In this document: positions 1-5,980 of the stretch, in pieces | Layout: each line of letters starts with the position of its first letter | How positions within the stretch are numbered: position 1 is the first letter of the stretch | From: Thauera sp. | GTDB lineage: Bacteria > Pseudomonadota > Gammaproteobacteria > Burkholderiales > Rhodocyclaceae | Direction: 5' to 3' | DNA length: 5,980 nt | Assembly: GCA_023150215.1 (NCBI GenBank) | Contig: JAKLLJ010000213.1 | Span: 1-5,980, forward strand | Position numbers and translations under genes: made by a program | Notes under the pieces: model-generated | Database searches by the model: none | What the model was told of the DNA's origin: nothing | Seen by the model: the letters and a program-made list of their open reading frames with translations, nothing else

Positions 1-3000
1 TGAACGCGCGAGGTGTCGAGGGTGAAATCAGTCACCACGACGTCTCCCCGGTCAAGGAAGAACTCCACCAGATCGGGTCTGCGGGCGCCGACTTCGCGCG
101 CACCGGCCTCGAGACGCCCCTCAAGGAATTCGCTCAGCGCCCGGCGCAGTTCGGGATGGCCCACGGCATCACGCTCGATGGCGCGCATTTCCGCTGCCAG
201 AGGCGGTCGGCTGCGGATGAACTGATCGACCGGCATGTCGAGGACGGCTTCGTTGACCGCGACGATCCGTGCGCCGGGCCGCCCGATCAGATTGCGCAGC
301 GTGGCCGCGATCGAGCGAAAGCTCTGCTCGTGACGTGCGAAGCGGGTCTCGGTGGTGACGCCGGGCCTTCGCCACCACGCCAGGCTCTCAGCCCGCGCCG
401 CGCGCTCGGCCGCGCGCCCGCTCGCCGGGCGATCGCCGCTCGTGCCGGCCATGGTCGCGCCCTCGCGCCGCCGGCCGGCGTAGAAGTCATCGAGGTCGCG
501 CATCAGATCGCGGTAGTCGGGACTTGCCGGATCGGGATCCAGCGCACGGCTGCGACTGCTCCAGTCTGCCTGATAGTCGGCGAGCGAGGCAAAGCTGCGG
601 GTGCTGCGGCTGCCGTCGGGACGTTCGAACTCGATCACCACCCTGCCGTCAGGATGTGCGGTATAGGCGGTGAAGCTGCGTCCGCCACCGGGCAGGCGAT
701 GTTCGATGAACTCCGTGTGCGCTCGTCCGTCGAGTGCCGCCGTGACCAGCGCATTGTTCACGTCTTGCGGTGCCGGGTTGCGGTAGGTCAGCACATTGCC
801 GCGGTTGGGGTGGATGTGCTGCACGCCCGCCCATTCGCCGAAGCTGCCGAGCGGGCTGGAGACGCCGCCCTCGGTGCCGACGGTCACCGCATAGACGCCG
901 CTGCGGCGGTTGTACCAGATCGCCACCTCGCGATCGGGCGCGCGCGCACTCGCCTCGTCATAGACCCGACGCGCCTCGGCAAGCGAGCCGATATTCCTGC
1001 TCACGACCGTGCCCGGCGGCAGCGCTGCGCTGTCGGCACGCGCCGGCAGAGGCGGTGGGCGCACGCCCATGCCGCTGCGCAGCGTGTCGGCCACGGCGCG
1101 CTCGTGTGCGGTGGCGGCGGTCGCGCGGACGGGTTCGGTCGGGGGCGGCAGGGGACGTTCGGGCCCGCCAGCGGATGCCATGCTCCGACGCTCCGCGCCC
1201 ACCAGACGGCGGCCGGCGCGATGCACGATCAGCACCAGCGCACCGTCGGCCACGGCATGCAGAAGCGCCTGGGTGATGCGGTTGCGGTCGCCGCTGTTGA
1301 CCGCAGCTGAAATCTGCGTGAGGTGGATCCCCGTCATGATGCCGAGCTGGGCCTGGCCGATGCGCAGCTGCAGCGTTCCGCTGATCGTCATCCGGCCCGC
1401 ACCACGAACGGTGGTGGTGAGTCCGCTCGCAATTCCCGCCGTCAGCAGTGCGGCGCCGATGTCGAGGATATCGAGGCCCGCCTGGATGTCCCATTCGAAG
1501 TCGCCGTGAGACAGGCGGTCGTGGATGCTGGCGGTGCCGGCTGCGCCGGCGAGGAGTCCGGAGAGCACGAAGGCCGGCAGGGCGATCTCCGGCTGCAAGG
1601 CGGCCGCGGCGACGACGCCGACGGCGAGGGCGCCCATCGACAGTGAACGCAGCGCGCCGGCCAGCTCGGTCCCGCCGTCGGTGGCCAGGGTCAGGGTCTC
1701 GGGCGGGCGGTGGTACGGGCCGATCGGGGTGAAGTCGACATCGATGAAGCGGATGTTGCCGGTCGGATAGGGCGCATCGTCGGCGAAGGTGCGCAGCAGC
1801 GCCCGCAGGGCGTCGGCGTAGTTCCTCCCCGCGGCGGGATAATTGCGAATCGAGCCATCGAGCGTGAAATCCCACAGTTTGAGGTGAGTGTCGAGGGCAT
1901 CGAAATAGCCCGGGTCGCGATCGACGAAGATCTGCAGCGGCACCGTCATCGGTGCGTCCTCGGCCGACACGTAGAGCGCCCGGATCGGCGTGAAGTGGGC
2001 GCGGGCGCCCGGGCCACGGTAACGCCGCGCCTCGCTGTCGGCCTCGCCGATCGTTTCTTGCAATGCCGCGATGCGTTGCTCGAGGGCGGCTCGCTCGCTG
2101 CGTGCGGAGGCGGGCAGGGCGTCACGCTGGGCGCGCAGTCCGGCAATGATTTCGGCAGGGCGGTGCAGGGGCGGTAGAGCGTAACGCGATGCGACCTCGG
2201 TACGCTCGGCGAGCGTCAGCACGGTGATGGTGCGTGACAGCTCGCGCCGGGTCCCGTTCTCCTCGGTCAAGCTGCACTTGATGACGTGGTTGCCGGGAGC
2301 GAGCGCGGTCGGTTCGATCTGCGCCCGCTCGCTGCTCCCCATGGCCAGCCGTCCCGAACCCATGTCCACCCGTGCCGGAATGCCGTTCGTGCGCACCGCG
2401 ACGGGATCGTTCTCCGCCCACCACGCCAGACGGACGGGGGCGAAGAGGCTGTTTGGCCATGAAACGCCAATGGTCTGCGTGTTGCCGACCACGATCGGCT
2501 CCTCCGGGCGCAGCCACAGGTAAGGTTCGCTGCCGCTGCGTTCCGCGCGTCGCCTCATCTGCAGCGCGGCGGCGAAGATATCCCGCCAGCGCGCGTTCAT
2601 CGCCTGTGGATCGAGCACCAGCTCGCTACCCGCCGCCAGCCAGCTGCCGCCGTCGGCGTTGGCGAGCAGGCTGCGGTTGTAGGGCTGCAGGACATCCCGC
2701 CAGCGATCCGCCTCGCCGTAGAACTCGGTGGCGATCTCCGCGGGCGTCGCGGGCAGCACCAGGCGCACCCGGCCCTCGGCGGGAAGCAGGGCATAGGTAC
2801 CGGGCTCGCCCAGCACGTCGGCCGCATGCTCGCGGCGCAAGCGCGGCTGGAGGTCGAGCATCATCGACCAGGCAGCGCGCGGAGTGGTGTCGAAGCGATC
2901 GGGACGGGTGGCAAGCGCATTGACGCGCAGCACCGTGCTCATGAAGGCGAAGCGGTGCGGCTGCTGGTGCTCACGCAGCAGTCCCACCGCACGCCATTGC

Positions 3001-4037
3001 TCGTTTTCAGGCAGCGGTGCGCGGCGCAGCAGCGCGACCAGCGCGGCGCAATCACGCACCAGCCAGGTCAGCTCTTCGATCTGTTCCCAGATGTGGAGGC
3101 CGAGATCGGGCGGCATGGGCGGCGAGACGATACCGTCGCCGACCCGTTGGCCAGCGAAGCTGCGCGGCCACAGGGCTTCGACGATGAGTGCGCTGACGCG
3201 CTGGTGGTGGGCGGCAAGCGGTGGCGGGAGGGGGGAGGCGGGTGAGCCTGGCGAGCGCGGTGAGGCAGCGTGCGTGCCCGTGCTCGCCGGCGCCATGGCA
3301 GCTCCGTGGAGGAGCTCGCCGCGCTGGCCTTCTGCCAGGTGCCAGCGCAGCAGCAAGCGCCGCCCGGCTTCGCGCACGCCGGTCTCGTCGAGCCGATCGA
3401 GCGCACCCTGCAGCGCCGCCAGCGCTTGATTCTCGATACCGTCGAGCAACAGCTCCAGGCCCTGTGCCGGGGTCCGCTCGGGGGCGGGAGGCAGGCCGCG
3501 TGTGTCGCGGCGCAGCCACGATCCGGCACCGGATTGCAGGGTATGGGCGACCTCGTGCGCGAGCAGATGTTCGCCGCCGGCGCTGGACGGGTCGGGCGCT
3601 GTTTCGCCCCAGGCGATGTGTCGCCCGGTGCTGAACGCACGGGCATGCACGCGGCGGCTGGCGTCCGCTGCCTCCGCGCCGGTGTGCAGGCGCAGGTGAG
3701 AGAGATCCATTCCCAGCCTTTGCTCGAAACGGGTGCGGGCGGGTTCGGGCAGTGGGGAGCCCGTGTGCGGCAGGAGGCGTTCGATACCCGACCGGCTCGC
3801 TGCGGCGCCCGCGGCGGACGGCATCCTGCCCAGATTGCGCGTGCTTGCACTGCATGCAGGGCAGGGCGCGTCGGCGTCGGCGCAGGCGCCACACTGCGCC
3901 CGCGGCGCCGGTGCGGCGACCGTGAGCAGGTCTGCGACCCGCTCTGCGGTGCGCTCTTCGGGCGCATGGGTCGGACCGACGCGCACCGTGGAGCTCACGC
4001 CGCCTGCCGTCTCGAGCGCTGCATGCGGGCCGGCCAT
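1..4037 (-). CDS. Giant multidomain DUF4157 (eCIS core domain) protein, C-terminus outside window
   Basis: The frame is open from ATG at 4037 to the left edge: 1345 complete codons without a stop that I could find, checked at both ends and at several internal motifs. Approximate order by residue: leader with EERTAERVAD (27-36) and four cysteines (49-62); DUF4157 domain (96-171) with HEVAH at 161-165; Ala/Ser/Pro linker (250-275); helical region (275-410); LysM-like segment (427-476); Ig-like beta segment (503-605); coiled coil (620-673); a conserved-looking segment near 709-773 containing LWDFTLDGSIRNY; hydrophobic helices (801-880); Pro-rich linker (950-1015); JAB/MPN-like segment (1037-1100); and a charged helical tail ending near RRPDLVEF (1319-1326). 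The layout resembles large eCIS-associated or polymorphic-toxin-like proteins, with an N-terminal DUF4157 domain and enzymatic modules near the C-terminus. There is no signal peptide, which fits loading into a particle in the cytoplasm rather than Sec export. The effector role is inferred. The final domain and stop codon are not visible. Confidence 0.93.
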   Translation of the reverse strand, partial: MAGPHAALETAGGVSSTVRVGPTHAPEERTAERVADLLTVAAPAPRAQCGACADADAPCPACSASTRNLGRMPSAAGAAASRSGIERLLPHTGSPLPEPARTRFEQRLGMDLSHLRLHTGAEAADASRRVHARAFSTGRHIAWGETAPDPSSAGGEHLLAHEVAHTLQSGAGSWLRRDTRGLPPAPERTPAQGLELLLDGIENQALAALQGALDRLDETGVREAGRRLLLRWHLAEGQRGELLHGAAMAPASTGTHAASPRSPGSPASPLPPPLAAHHQRVSALIVEALWPRSFAGQRVGDGIVSPPMPPDLGLHIWEQIEELTWLVRDCAALVALLRRAPLPENEQWRAVGLLREHQQPHRFAFMSTVLRVNALATRPDRFDTTPRAAWSMMLDLQPRLRREHAADVLGEPGTYALLPAEGRVRLVLPATPAEIATEFYGEADRWRDVLQPYNRSLLANADGGSWLAAGSELVLDPQAMNARWRDIFAAALQMRRRAERSGSEPYLWLRPEEPIVVGNTQTIGVSWPNSLFAPVRLAWWAENDPVAVRTNGIPARVDMGSGRLAMGSSERAQIEPTALAPGNHVIKCSLTEENGTRRELSRTITVLTLAERTEVASRYALPPLHRPAEIIAGLRAQRDALPASARSERAALEQRIAALQETIGEADSEARRYRGPGARAHFTPIRALYVSAEDAPMTVPLQIFVDRDPGYFDALDTHLKLWDFTLDGSIRNYPAAGRNYADALRALLRTFADDAPYPTGNIRFIDVDFTPIGPYHRPPETLTLATDGGTELAGALRSLSMGALAVGVVAAAALQPEIALPAFVLSGLLAGAAGTASIHDRLSHGDFEWDIQAGLDILDIGAALLTAGIASGLTTTVRGAGRMTISGTLQLRIGQAQLGIMTGIHLTQISAAVNSGDRNRITQALLHAVADGALVLIVHRAGRRLVGAERRSMASAGGPERPLPPPTEPVRATAATAHERAVADTLRSGMGVRPPPLPARADSAALPPGTVVSRNIGSLAEARRVYDEASARAPDREVAIWYNRRSGVYAVTVGTEGGVSSPLGSFGEWAGVQHIHPNRGNVLTYRNPAPQDVNNALVTAALDGRAHTEFIEHRLPGGGRSFTAYTAHPDGRVVIEFERPDGSRSTRSFASLADYQADWSSRSRALDPDPASPDYRDLMRDLDDFYAGRRREGATMAGTSGDRPASGRAAERAARAESLAWWRRPGVTTETRFARHEQSFRSIAATLRNLIGRPGARIVAVNEAVLDMPVDQFIRSRPPLAAEMRAIERDAVGHPELRRALSEFLEGRLEAGAREVGARRPDLVEFFLDRGDVVVTDFTLDTSRV
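738..929 (-). other. Candidate JAB/MPN-like metalloprotease segment of the giant protein
   Basis: Residues about 1037-1100. Glu1037 begins a predicted strand (EVAIWYNRRSGVYAVTV). Later comes QHIHP with His1074 and His1076, and then NPAPQDV with Asp1092. This follows the order Glu, HxHP, PSxxD of JAMM/JAB zinc metalloproteases. The usual serine of the PSxxD element is alanine here, and the His-to-Asp spacing is longer than in classical JAMM proteins. The call is therefore tentative. An alternative is an unrelated fold with a chance HxHP. Confidence 0.4.
1398..1637 (-). other. Hydrophobic helical region of the giant protein
   Basis: Residues about 801-836 form a long uncharged stretch (except Glu816) from MGALAVGVVAAAAL to FVLSGLLAGAAG. 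After the charged HGDFEWD block, a second hydrophobic stretch (ILDIGAALLTAGIASGL) runs to about residue 880. Such paired hydrophobic helices are found in large toxins and may insert into a membrane or pack as a helical hairpin. No function can be read directly. Confidence 0.5.
2223..2531 (-). other. Ig-like beta-sandwich segment of the giant protein
   Basis: Residues about 503-605 look like a bacterial Ig-like fold. Strands include EPIVVGNTQTIGVSW, PVRLAWWAEND and ALAPGNHVIKCSLTEENG, followed by RTITVLT. The APGxHxIxC turn is typical of such domains. The assignment rests on pattern only. Confidence 0.45.
2610..2759 (-). other. LysM-like segment of the giant protein
   Basis: Residues 427-476 show the spacing of a LysM repeat: a short strand (RLVLPAT), then PAEIATEFYGEADRWRDVLQ resembling the usual SIA-x-FYGD-x-RW-x-x-I-x-x-x-N block, then PYNRSLL, and a closing strand AAGSELVLDP resembling LxPGQxLxIP. 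LysM usually binds peptidoglycan or chitin, and LysM-like modules also occur in contractile tail proteins. The opening DTL is replaced and the closing PGQ is AGS, so it is a divergent member. Confidence 0.6.
3525..3752 (-). other. DUF4157 domain of the giant protein
   Basis: Approximately residues 96-171. The pattern parallels the neighbouring protein: FEQRLGMDLSHLRLH, then ARAFSTGRHIAWG, then LLAHEVAHTLQ. His161, Glu162 and His165 give an intact HExxH. The insert between the GRHI block and the HExxH block is of similar length in both proteins. The similarity is clear but far from identity, so the two copies are diverged paralogues rather than a recent duplication. Confidence 0.9.
3852..3893 (-). 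other. Four-cysteine leader motif CxxC-x6-CxxC of the giant protein
   Basis: Residues 49-62 read CGACADADAPCPAC, with two CxxC pairs six residues apart. This could bind zinc or form a small knuckle. Cysteine-rich leaders ahead of DUF4157 are common in the family. The shorter neighbouring DUF4157 protein has no cysteine at all. Confidence 0.7.
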
Positions 4038-5189
4038 CTAGCGGGTCTCCCGTCCGCTGTCCGCACCGAGCGCCGCCCGCACCGCAGCGGGCACGAAGGG
4101 GGCCTTGAGCAGATCCACGGTCACGAACACGCCGACCCCAGCGGGTGGCATGGCGCGGGTGCCCGGTGCAGGCAGCGATTTCATCACCGTCACCGACTCG
4201 CCGCCGGGGCCGGTGACAACCGGCTTCCAGTCGAGCCCGACGCCGCTGCCGGCCTGCAGCTTGACGCCCGGCATCACGCCCCAGGTCGCCTTCGCGGACG
4301 TCAGCCCGGCGTTGCCGCTGGCGTCGACGCTCCACCCCAGGTCGAGGCCGAGCGTCATCGGTGGCATCCACGACAGCTTGCGGTGGGCGAGTCCGAGCAG
4401 CTCGTCGCCGGAGAAGCTGGCGCGCAGTTTCGTCGGGCCGCCGGGCGTGTCCGGCAGCACGTAGCGGAAATCGGTCAGCGTTGAGTAGGGCACGAGGCCG
4501 AGCGGGGCCACCAGATTGATGTCCGACAGCAGCTTGCGGCCGGCGGGATCGGACAGCCCGGCGCCCAGCACCAGTCCGTAGCTGCCCGCTGCAAAGCCCG
4601 CCGCGCCGACCTTCTCGCCGCTGCCGAGCACATTCCAGCGCGCCAGTGCGGTGCGCTTGGCAGGCTCGAGCAGCACCCGCTTTACGCCCTCGTTTTCCTT
4701 GGCTTGCTCGAGAACCGTCGTCAGACCCTCGGTGAGCGTCGCGCTCGCTTTGTCGGCCTCCTCCGGTCTGGCGGCCTCGTCGAGTTGCAGCGCACTTCGG
4801 CCTGCGGCGCCCTGCTCGAGCACATGGGCGAGTTCATGGCCGAGCAGGCGGCGGCCCTCGGCCGTGCCCGGTTGCCAGCGCCCGGGAGCGAAGCCGATGT
4901 CGCGGCCGTGGGCGAACGCGCGTGCACCGAGCGCGTGGGTGCTCGCCGCCTCGGGGTGTATCCGGACCCCGTCCAGGTCGGCGCCCAGCCGTCGCTCGAA
5001 ATAGTGTCTTTCATTGATTGGCAGGCTTTGCCCGGGCCCGGATACGAGTGCGGGCGGCGCGCCCGCGCGTGACACGGTCGCGCCCGCGCGCACGCGCTCA
5101 CCACTGGCGACGCGCTCGGCGCGCCGTTCCGCCGCACCGTCACGGTGCACCGGCGGAAGCGCGGGGTGGCGGATGAGTCGGCTGCCCAT
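4038..5189 (-). CDS. DUF4157 (eCIS core domain) protein, 383 aa, with beta-rich C-terminal half
   Basis: This is a complete protein from ATG at 5189 to TAG at 4040-4038. A disordered leader (residues 1-55) contains ERRAERVAS, matching the acidic/arginine leader (of the type EREADRVA) commonly found just before DUF4157 domains. The DUF4157 domain covers roughly residues 57-128. It includes HYFERRLGADLDGVRIH, the ARAFAHGRDIGF segment and the zinc-peptidase motif HELAH at 118-122, followed by VLEQ. Residues 140-190 are charged and helical. Residues 195-365 are rich in glycine and alternating polar and hydrophobic residues (for example MTLGLDLGWSVDASGNAG), suggesting beta-strands or hairpins. I do not recognise that half. 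There is no signal peptide and no cysteine. DUF4157 proteins are typical eCIS-associated cargo or accessory proteins, and a putative peptidase domain with a separate C-terminal payload is the likely architecture. The next gene starts immediately after the stop codon, so the two are probably translationally coupled. DUF4157 assignment is strong, while the payload role is inferred. Confidence 0.93.
   Translation of the reverse strand: MGSRLIRHPALPPVHRDGAAERRAERVASGERVRAGATVSRAGAPPALVSGPGQSLPINERHYFERRLGADLDGVRIHPEAASTHALGARAFAHGRDIGFAPGRWQPGTAEGRRLLGHELAHVLEQGAAGRSALQLDEAARPEEADKASATLTEGLTTVLEQAKENEGVKRVLLEPAKRTALARWNVLGSGEKVGAAGFAAGSYGLVLGAGLSDPAGRKLLSDINLVAPLGLVPYSTLTDFRYVLPDTPGGPTKLRASFSGDELLGLAHRKLSWMPPMTLGLDLGWSVDASGNAGLTSAKATWGVMPGVKLQAGSGVGLDWKPVVTGPGGESVTVMKSLPAPGTRAMPPAGVGVFVTVDLLKAPFVPAAVRAALGADSGRETR
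4047..4051 (-). promoter_or_regulatory. Ribosome binding site of the giant DUF4157 gene, inside the preceding gene
   Basis: On the minus strand GGGAG lies within the last codons of the upstream gene, 9 nt before the ATG at 4037. The preceding stop codon TAG is directly followed by this ATG with no gap, so translation of the two genes is probably coupled. Confidence 0.7.
4806..5021 (-). other. DUF4157 domain of the 383-residue protein
   Basis: Approximately residues 57-128. The family pattern is intact: an FExRLGxDLxxVRIH segment, then ARAFxxGRDIxF, then LLGHELAHVLEQ. His118, Glu119 and His122 form HExxH, the expected zinc-binding and catalytic residues of a gluzincin-like peptidase. The boundaries are estimated by eye. 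Confidence 0.9.
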
Positions 5190-5196
5190 GGCAATG

Positions 5197-5202
5197 CTCC
5201 CT
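5197..5202 (-). promoter_or_regulatory. Ribosome binding site of the 383-residue DUF4157 gene
   Basis: On the minus strand AGGGAG is followed by a 7-nt spacer and the ATG at 5189. It lies in the 26-bp gap after the stop of the upstream gene (5216) and supports the start used for the downstream protein. Confidence 0.75.
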
Positions 5203-5215
5203 GGGTGACGAGGTT

Positions 5216-5980
5216 TCAGGGACCGGGTGGAGGCGGGGGCGGCGGCGGATTGAGCACCGCATCGACCGCCTCCGTGGCGCTTGCATCTCGCGTCGCGCGC
5301 TTCGCCCCCATCTCGGCCTGCTTGCGAGCCAGCTCGAGGCGGCCCTGGATCACCGCGAGTTCGGCGGCGAGCAGGTCGGCGGCGGCAGAGAGCTGGGCGT
5401 CGCGGGCGGCGCTCCAGTTGCTTTGCAGCTGCGTCGCCGCGGCGGCCGCGGTGGCCGTGGCGAGGCGGGCACGGGCGGCCTGGTAATCCACGTAGGCGAG
5501 GATGGCGGCGGCCTTGTCGCCGGTGCTGGCGAGCTGTGCGGCGCGTTCGCGCAGGGTGCGTGCGTGGGCGAGGTCGGCGGCGATCGCGGCGCTTGCGCCG
5601 GTGGCGGCGGCGAGCGCGGCCTCGGCGAGTACTTCCTTGGCGGCGTAGGCCTTGTGCGCGGTCTCCAGCGTCGCGAGTGCGCTGGCGAGGGCGGTGGTCG
5701 CGGTGTCGTCGTGGCCGTCGATTGCCGTATCCACGGCACCGACCGCGGCCTTGTAGTCGGCGCCGTCGAGCTTGCTGACAGGTGACACCGTCGCTGCGCT
5801 GGAGACCGCGGCGCGCAGCGCGGTGGCGCTGGCGTCTGCCAGCGGCGGCGGGTTGCCGGTGGTGCGTGCAGTGTCGACTTCCGCGACCGCGGCGGTGCGC
5901 GCGGCGAGCGCGGCGGCCAGGGTGTCGTCGCGGGCGAGGATGCGGGTGCGCAGGCCGTCGGCCTGCGCGGCGGCCGCTTC
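5216..5980 (-). CDS. Alanine-rich helical protein with polyproline C-terminus (5' end outside window)
   Basis: Function not recognised. The reading frame is open to the right-hand edge, so at least 254 codons are present and the true start lies outside the window. A GTG at 5788 is a possible internal start, but codons upstream of it stay open and have the same composition, so I treat the gene as partial. About one third of the residues are alanine (84 of 254 by my count). Charged and hydrophobic residues are spaced as in amphipathic helices, for example around LELARKQAEMGAKRAT near the C-terminus. No cysteine, membrane segment or catalytic motif is seen. The protein ends with asparagine, eight prolines, Gly-Pro and a TGA stop at 5218-5216. 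An AAVxxVDTA motif occurs twice, 48 residues apart, suggesting a degenerate helical repeat. The gene sits 26 bp upstream of a DUF4157 gene on the same strand, probably in the same operon. It could be a coiled-coil structural or cargo-handling protein of an injection particle, but that is inference from position only. Confidence 0.8.
   Translation of the reverse strand, partial: EAAAAQADGLRTRILARDDTLAAALAARTAAVAEVDTARTTGNPPPLADASATALRAAVSSAATVSPVSKLDGADYKAAVGAVDTAIDGHDDTATTALASALATLETAHKAYAAKEVLAEAALAAATGASAAIAADLAHARTLRERAAQLASTGDKAAAILAYVDYQAARARLATATAAAAATQLQSNWSAARDAQLSAAADLLAAELAVIQGRLELARKQAEMGAKRATRDASATEAVDAVLNPPPPPPPPGP
5725..5893 (-). repeat. Imperfect 48-residue protein repeat carrying an AAVxxVDTA motif
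   Basis: Within the alanine-rich protein, AAVAEVDTA (codons from 5893 down) and AAVGAVDTA (codons from 5749 down) match at seven of nine residues and are 144 bp apart in frame. The sequence after each copy is again Ala/Thr/Leu-rich but aligns only loosely, so this may be an ancient helical repeat or simply low complexity. More copies could lie outside the window. Confidence 0.35.

Noticed and set aside
156..1310. Plus-strand reading frame of 384 codons, rich in Arg, Ala and Gly
   Set aside because: It is antisense to the giant DUF4157 gene, has no recognisable domain or ribosome binding site, and is a typical GC-driven mirror frame.
958..1875. Minus-strand reading frame of 305 codons
   Set aside because: It is out of frame with the giant gene, arginine/proline-rich and lacks motifs, so it is an alternate-frame shadow.
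3052..4371. Minus-strand reading frame of 439 codons
   Set aside because: It overlaps both DUF4157 genes in another frame and is extremely arginine-rich. The correct frames carry the conserved motifs.
3270..4484. Plus-strand reading frame of 404 codons
   Set aside because: It runs antisense across two genes with clear HExxH domains and their junction. Its composition is low-complexity Arg/Gly/Ala, with no domain seen.
5190..5215. Possible promoter or terminator in the 26-bp gap between the alanine-rich gene and the DUF4157 gene
   Set aside because: The gap is too short and holds only the Shine-Dalgarno site. No -35/-10 pair or hairpin with a T-run was seen.
5219..5250. G-rich plus-strand tract that could be a structured element or G-quadruplex
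   Set aside because: It is explained by the polyproline codons of the reading frame. The G runs are mostly pairs separated by C, so a stable quadruplex is not well supported.

Overview
The window is extremely GC-rich (about 70% by eye, not computed), with strong GC preference at third codon positions and clear GGGAG-type Shine-Dalgarno sites. This suggests a high-GC bacterium, perhaps a proteobacterium, but nothing here fixes the taxon. No rRNA, tRNA, insertion sequence, CRISPR array or phage integration site was seen.

All supported coding is on the minus strand and is essentially continuous, so the window reads from right to left as part of one operon that leaves it at both ends. (1) 5980-5216: the 3' part of an alanine-rich, helical protein ending in eight prolines. 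(2) 5189-4038: a complete 383-residue protein with an N-terminal DUF4157 (eCIS-core) metallopeptidase-like domain, motif HELAH, and a glycine-rich C-terminal half that looks beta-stranded. (3) 4037-1: a giant protein of at least 1345 residues, incomplete at its C-terminus. It begins with a four-cysteine leader and its own DUF4157 domain (HEVAH). It continues through a LysM-like segment, an Ig-like segment, a coiled coil, hydrophobic helices and a candidate JAB/MPN-like metalloprotease segment, and then leaves the window. The gaps are 26 bp between (1) and (2) and 0 bp between (2) and (3). There is no room for an internal promoter or terminator, and none is seen.

DUF4157 proteins are known to be strongly associated with extracellular contractile injection systems (eCIS: PVC, Afp and MAC-like phage-tail-like particles), usually as cargo or accessory proteins. 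My reading is that this is the cargo end of such a locus: two DUF4157 proteins with different C-terminal payloads, preceded by a helical protein that may be structural or involved in loading. No tail, baseplate or ATPase gene lies in the window, so the eCIS link rests on the DUF4157 family alone. The long arginine- and alanine-rich reading frames on the plus strand, and in other minus-strand frames, are GC-driven shadows.
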